Translations under genes and position numbers: made by a program
Part shown: positions 5,317-7,101 of the stretch, one piece after another
Layout of the letters: every line of letters starts with the position of its first letter
How positions within the stretch are numbered: position 1 is the first letter of the stretch
From: Burkholderiales bacterium
GTDB lineage: Bacteria; Pseudomonadota; Gammaproteobacteria; Burkholderiales; SG8-39
Reading direction: 5' to 3'
Assembly (NCBI GenBank): GCA_027457185.1
Contig: DAIDTN010000195.1
Location: forward strand, 1-7,101
DNA: 7,101 bases
Notes under the pieces: generated by a model
The model's input: only the letters and a program-made list of their open reading frames with translations
Told to the model about the DNA's origin: nothing
The model's database searches: none

Positions 5317-6978
5317 TCAGCGCGCGCCGAACAGCGCCCGCTCCAGCTTCGGGTGCGCGGCGAAGCGCACCAGGAACTCGGACTCATCGCTCCCGCCCTT
5401 GGCGCGGATCACGCGCGCGAGGGCGCGCCTTTCTGCCAGTCGCCAGCCCGCCACGCGCGGCAGCGCAAATACCACGACCGGACCCCAGCGCTGCCAGGCG
5501 AGACGCTCGCCCGCGTTGAAGCCGCGCAAGGAACGCAGGCCGGTCAGCCGCATCGCTTCCCGGCTGCACTCTGCAAGCACGCGCTCGCGCTCACCGCCCG
5601 CGCGTGCCGCGAGAGCGTCGCCGATGCGCAAGCCCACCTCGGCGAGCGGCGGCAGGCCGGGCGTGCGCGATCGGTCGAAATCGAAGAACAAGTGCGACTC
5701 GGCCAGGGCGCGCAGGGTGGCCGCGCTCGAGCGGTGGCCCGGGTCCGCGCGCATCCGCGCGAGCTCACGTCGAAGCAGGCGGCGCGCACCCGCAGCGAGC
5801 GGGCGGAATCCCAGCTTGTAGTAGAACCACCAGGCGCCGGACGCGATGGCCTCGTCATTGCCCTGGCCGAGCTGATACGGATCCAGGCTGAACGACTCGG
5901 CGCCGAACACCTGCCGCACCATCGCCAGAGTCCGCGCAAACGTGCGGGCCGCCTCGCCGCCGCGAAAGCTCTCGAAAATATTGAACGTCATCGTCGCCGA
6001 GCGGCCGATCACGAACGCCTCGCCGTAGCCGATCGGCACGCCGTTGTGCAGAATCAGATAGCCGCAGGTCGAAGGAATCAGCTGGCGCCGCTCTGGGATG
6101 ACGCCGATCAGCGCGAACGCGAGCCCGCCGCCGTCGTCGACCAGGCGCACGTCGCGCGCGTTGCCATAGGCGAATGCGTCGAGATCGCGCGAGCGGGTGA
6201 CCATGGCGCCGCGCGCGAGTTCGATCACTTGCTCGCCTTCGCGCGGCGACAGCTGGCGCACGGCACGAAAGCGGCGCCCGAGTTCCTCGCGCAGGTCCGG
6301 ACGCGCGCGCCGCAGCGGCCCGCGCTGCCAGGCGAACGGCGCCGCGGCGTGCCTGGCGCGGGTGCGCGCGGGCGTGTCCGCGCCGGGCTTGAGTTCGTAG
6401 CTCGGCTCGATCGCATCGTGGAAGGCCTCGCGCGTAAAACCGTCGCCGGGCATGGCGGCGATGCGGCGTGCCAGGAACGCCGCATCGCTCTCGCCGCGCG
6501 CGCGCAAGCGGTCTATCGCCGCAAACGCAGGCGGGTCGAGTTGTTTCAGCGCCGCCGCCTCGGCCCAGCTAAGCAGCAGCGGCAGCGCCGCGCTCAGCTT
6601 CGCGGCGACCTCGCTTTCGCTGCGGTCGATTTCGACGCGCTCCGGCCAGCGCCGCGCGAGCCAGCGCAGGGTGGACCAGAAAAAGCGGTAGCGTATAGCC
6701 GTGCCCGCGATTCCCGTGTCCGTGAGCGCCTCGCGCGCTCGCTTGAGATCCGCGCGCAGATAAAAAGCTGCGAGCATGCGCTCCACCTGCGCCAGCAGGC
6801 GCGCATCGTCCGGGTAGGCGCGCAGGAAGCACAGCAGCTCGTGCAGGCGCCGCACCGCTCGCGCCGAGCCCAGATCGGCGCGCGCCAGCCGGCGCAGCAG
6901 ATCCAGCTTCGCCTCGGCGCAAGCGGCGCCGTACTGATCTTTCGAGCGTTCGAGCGCGCTGAGGATCCTGATCGTCAT
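5317..6978 (-). CDS. 553-residue protein of unknown function with a GNAT-like C-terminal half
   Basis: Coding on the minus strand from ATG 6978 to TGA at 5319-5317; no strong Shine-Dalgarno is seen. The N-terminal ~170 residues are helical and Leu/Ala/Arg-rich (L-H-E-L-L-C-F-L-R-A-Y-P-D-D-A-R-L and similar), with no recognised motif. The C-terminal half has a strand-rich stretch (Y-L-I-L-H-N-G-V-P-I-G-Y-G-E-A-F), then F-E-S-F-R-G-G-E-A-A-R (335-345), which resembles the acetyl-CoA pyrophosphate loop of GNAT enzymes, and W-F-Y-Y-K-L-G-F-R-P (384-393), the characteristic end of a GNAT fold. The R-G-G-E loop is not canonical (Q/R-x-x-G-x-G/A), so activity is uncertain. There is no signal peptide or clear membrane helix. 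It faces the ThDP gene tail to tail with 88 bp between. The identity beyond conserved hypothetical is unknown to me; acyltransferase is an inference. Confidence 0.8.
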   Translation of the reverse strand: MTIRILSALERSKDQYGAACAEAKLDLLRRLARADLGSARAVRRLHELLCFLRAYPDDARLLAQVERMLAAFYLRADLKRAREALTDTGIAGTAIRYRFFWSTLRWLARRWPERVEIDRSESEVAAKLSAALPLLLSWAEAAALKQLDPPAFAAIDRLRARGESDAAFLARRIAAMPGDGFTREAFHDAIEPSYELKPGADTPARTRARHAAAPFAWQRGPLRRARPDLREELGRRFRAVRQLSPREGEQVIELARGAMVTRSRDLDAFAYGNARDVRLVDDGGGLAFALIGVIPERRQLIPSTCGYLILHNGVPIGYGEAFVIGRSATMTFNIFESFRGGEAARTFARTLAMVRQVFGAESFSLDPYQLGQGNDEAIASGAWWFYYKLGFRPLAAGARRLLRRELARMRADPGHRSSAATLRALAESHLFFDFDRSRTPGLPPLAEVGLRIGDALAARAGGERERVLAECSREAMRLTGLRSLRGFNAGERLAWQRWGPVVVFALPRVAGWRLAERRALARVIRAKGGSDESEFLVRFAAHPKLERALFGAR

Positions 6979-7036
6979 GGATTTGCCATATTTGCGGGGA
7001 CGTAGGAGGACGCATCGAGCTGCAGCGTGCGGGCTT

Positions 7037-7060
7037 GCGCGGACGGCGTCCCGTCCGCGC
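7037..7060. repeat. perfect hairpin, 10-bp GC-rich stem, 4-base loop
   Basis: The arms GCGCGGACGG (7037-7046) and CCGTCCGCGC (7051-7060) pair perfectly around CGTC. No T-run follows on either strand, so an intrinsic terminator is unlikely. It lies about 60 bp upstream of the minus-strand gene's start and 12 bp from a second hairpin, and could be a REP-like unit or a leader structure of that transcript. Confidence 0.55.
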
Positions 7061-7072
7061 GGATCGTCGATT

Positions 7073-7101
7073 GGGCACGGATGAAAAGCACATCCGTGCC
7101 C
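7073..7101. repeat. perfect hairpin, 11-bp stem, 7-base loop, at window end
   Basis: GGGCACGGATG (7073-7083) pairs with CATCCGTGCCC (7091-7101) around AAAAGCA. TT precedes the left arm; whether AA follows the right arm lies outside the window, so the stem may be longer. It could be a bidirectional terminator for the next gene to the right or half of a REP/BIME pair with the adjacent hairpin. Confidence 0.6.

Noticed and set aside
4077..5387. Minus-strand ORF opposite the ThDP enzyme
   Set aside because: It is a shadow of a clear ThDP-enzyme gene; the translation is His/Arg/Gly-rich with no motif.
5233..7005. 590-codon plus-strand ORF opposite the 553-residue protein
   Set aside because: The product is Arg/Gln/Ala-rich low-complexity sequence typical of an antisense frame in GC-rich DNA; the minus frame has GNAT-like features and a normal residue mix.
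1..7101. CRISPR arrays, tRNA or rRNA genes, insertion sequences
   Set aside because: No regularly spaced repeats, no tRNA-like cloverleaf or rRNA stretch and no transposase or terminal repeats were seen.

Overview
This is a GC-rich window with compact proteobacterial gene style. The cysC, the PqqD/SPASM proteins and a REP-like palindrome all look like Pseudomonadota, probably beta- or gammaproteobacterial. That assignment rests on protein flavour and composition, not on a marker gene.

Left part (1-2847): a tight cassette, all on the + strand. The first bases encode the last 28 residues of a short Cys-containing polypeptide ending in Lys-Lys-Ser-Ser, a plausible ribosomal peptide precursor cut by the window edge. 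It is followed 13 bp later by a soluble S24/S26 peptidase with a Ser/His dyad (SipW/Sec11 type), an HPr-kinase-like P-loop protein, a PqqD-family peptide chaperone (RRE fold) and a radical SAM/SPASM enzyme. The last three start on non-ATG codons (GTG, TTG, GTG), each overlapping the previous stop by 4 bases, so the cassette is almost certainly one translationally coupled operon. The gene set reads as a peptide-modification (RiPP-type) pathway. The PqqD-like protein would bind the leader and the radical SAM enzyme would modify the core. The HprK-like protein would phosphorylate a hydroxyl residue, by analogy with the kinases of paeninodin-type lasso peptide clusters, and the peptidase would cleave. 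No lasso cyclase, no transglutaminase-like B2 protease and no transporter is visible, so the combination does not match a textbook class.

Middle (2848-5228): a 155-bp gap holds a possible 46-codon minus-strand ORF whose stop shares a CTAG tetranucleotide with the radical SAM stop. Then come cysC (adenylylsulfate kinase, complete, all motifs present) and, after 123 bp, a 513-residue thiamine-diphosphate enzyme of the acetolactate synthase superfamily. Nothing in the sequence ties these two to the peptide cassette.

Right part (5229-7101): a convergent 88-bp gap with a REP-like palindrome, then a minus-strand 553-residue protein of unknown function whose C-terminal half looks GNAT-like. The right edge carries two perfect hairpins (10-bp and 11-bp stems) in the region upstream of that gene.
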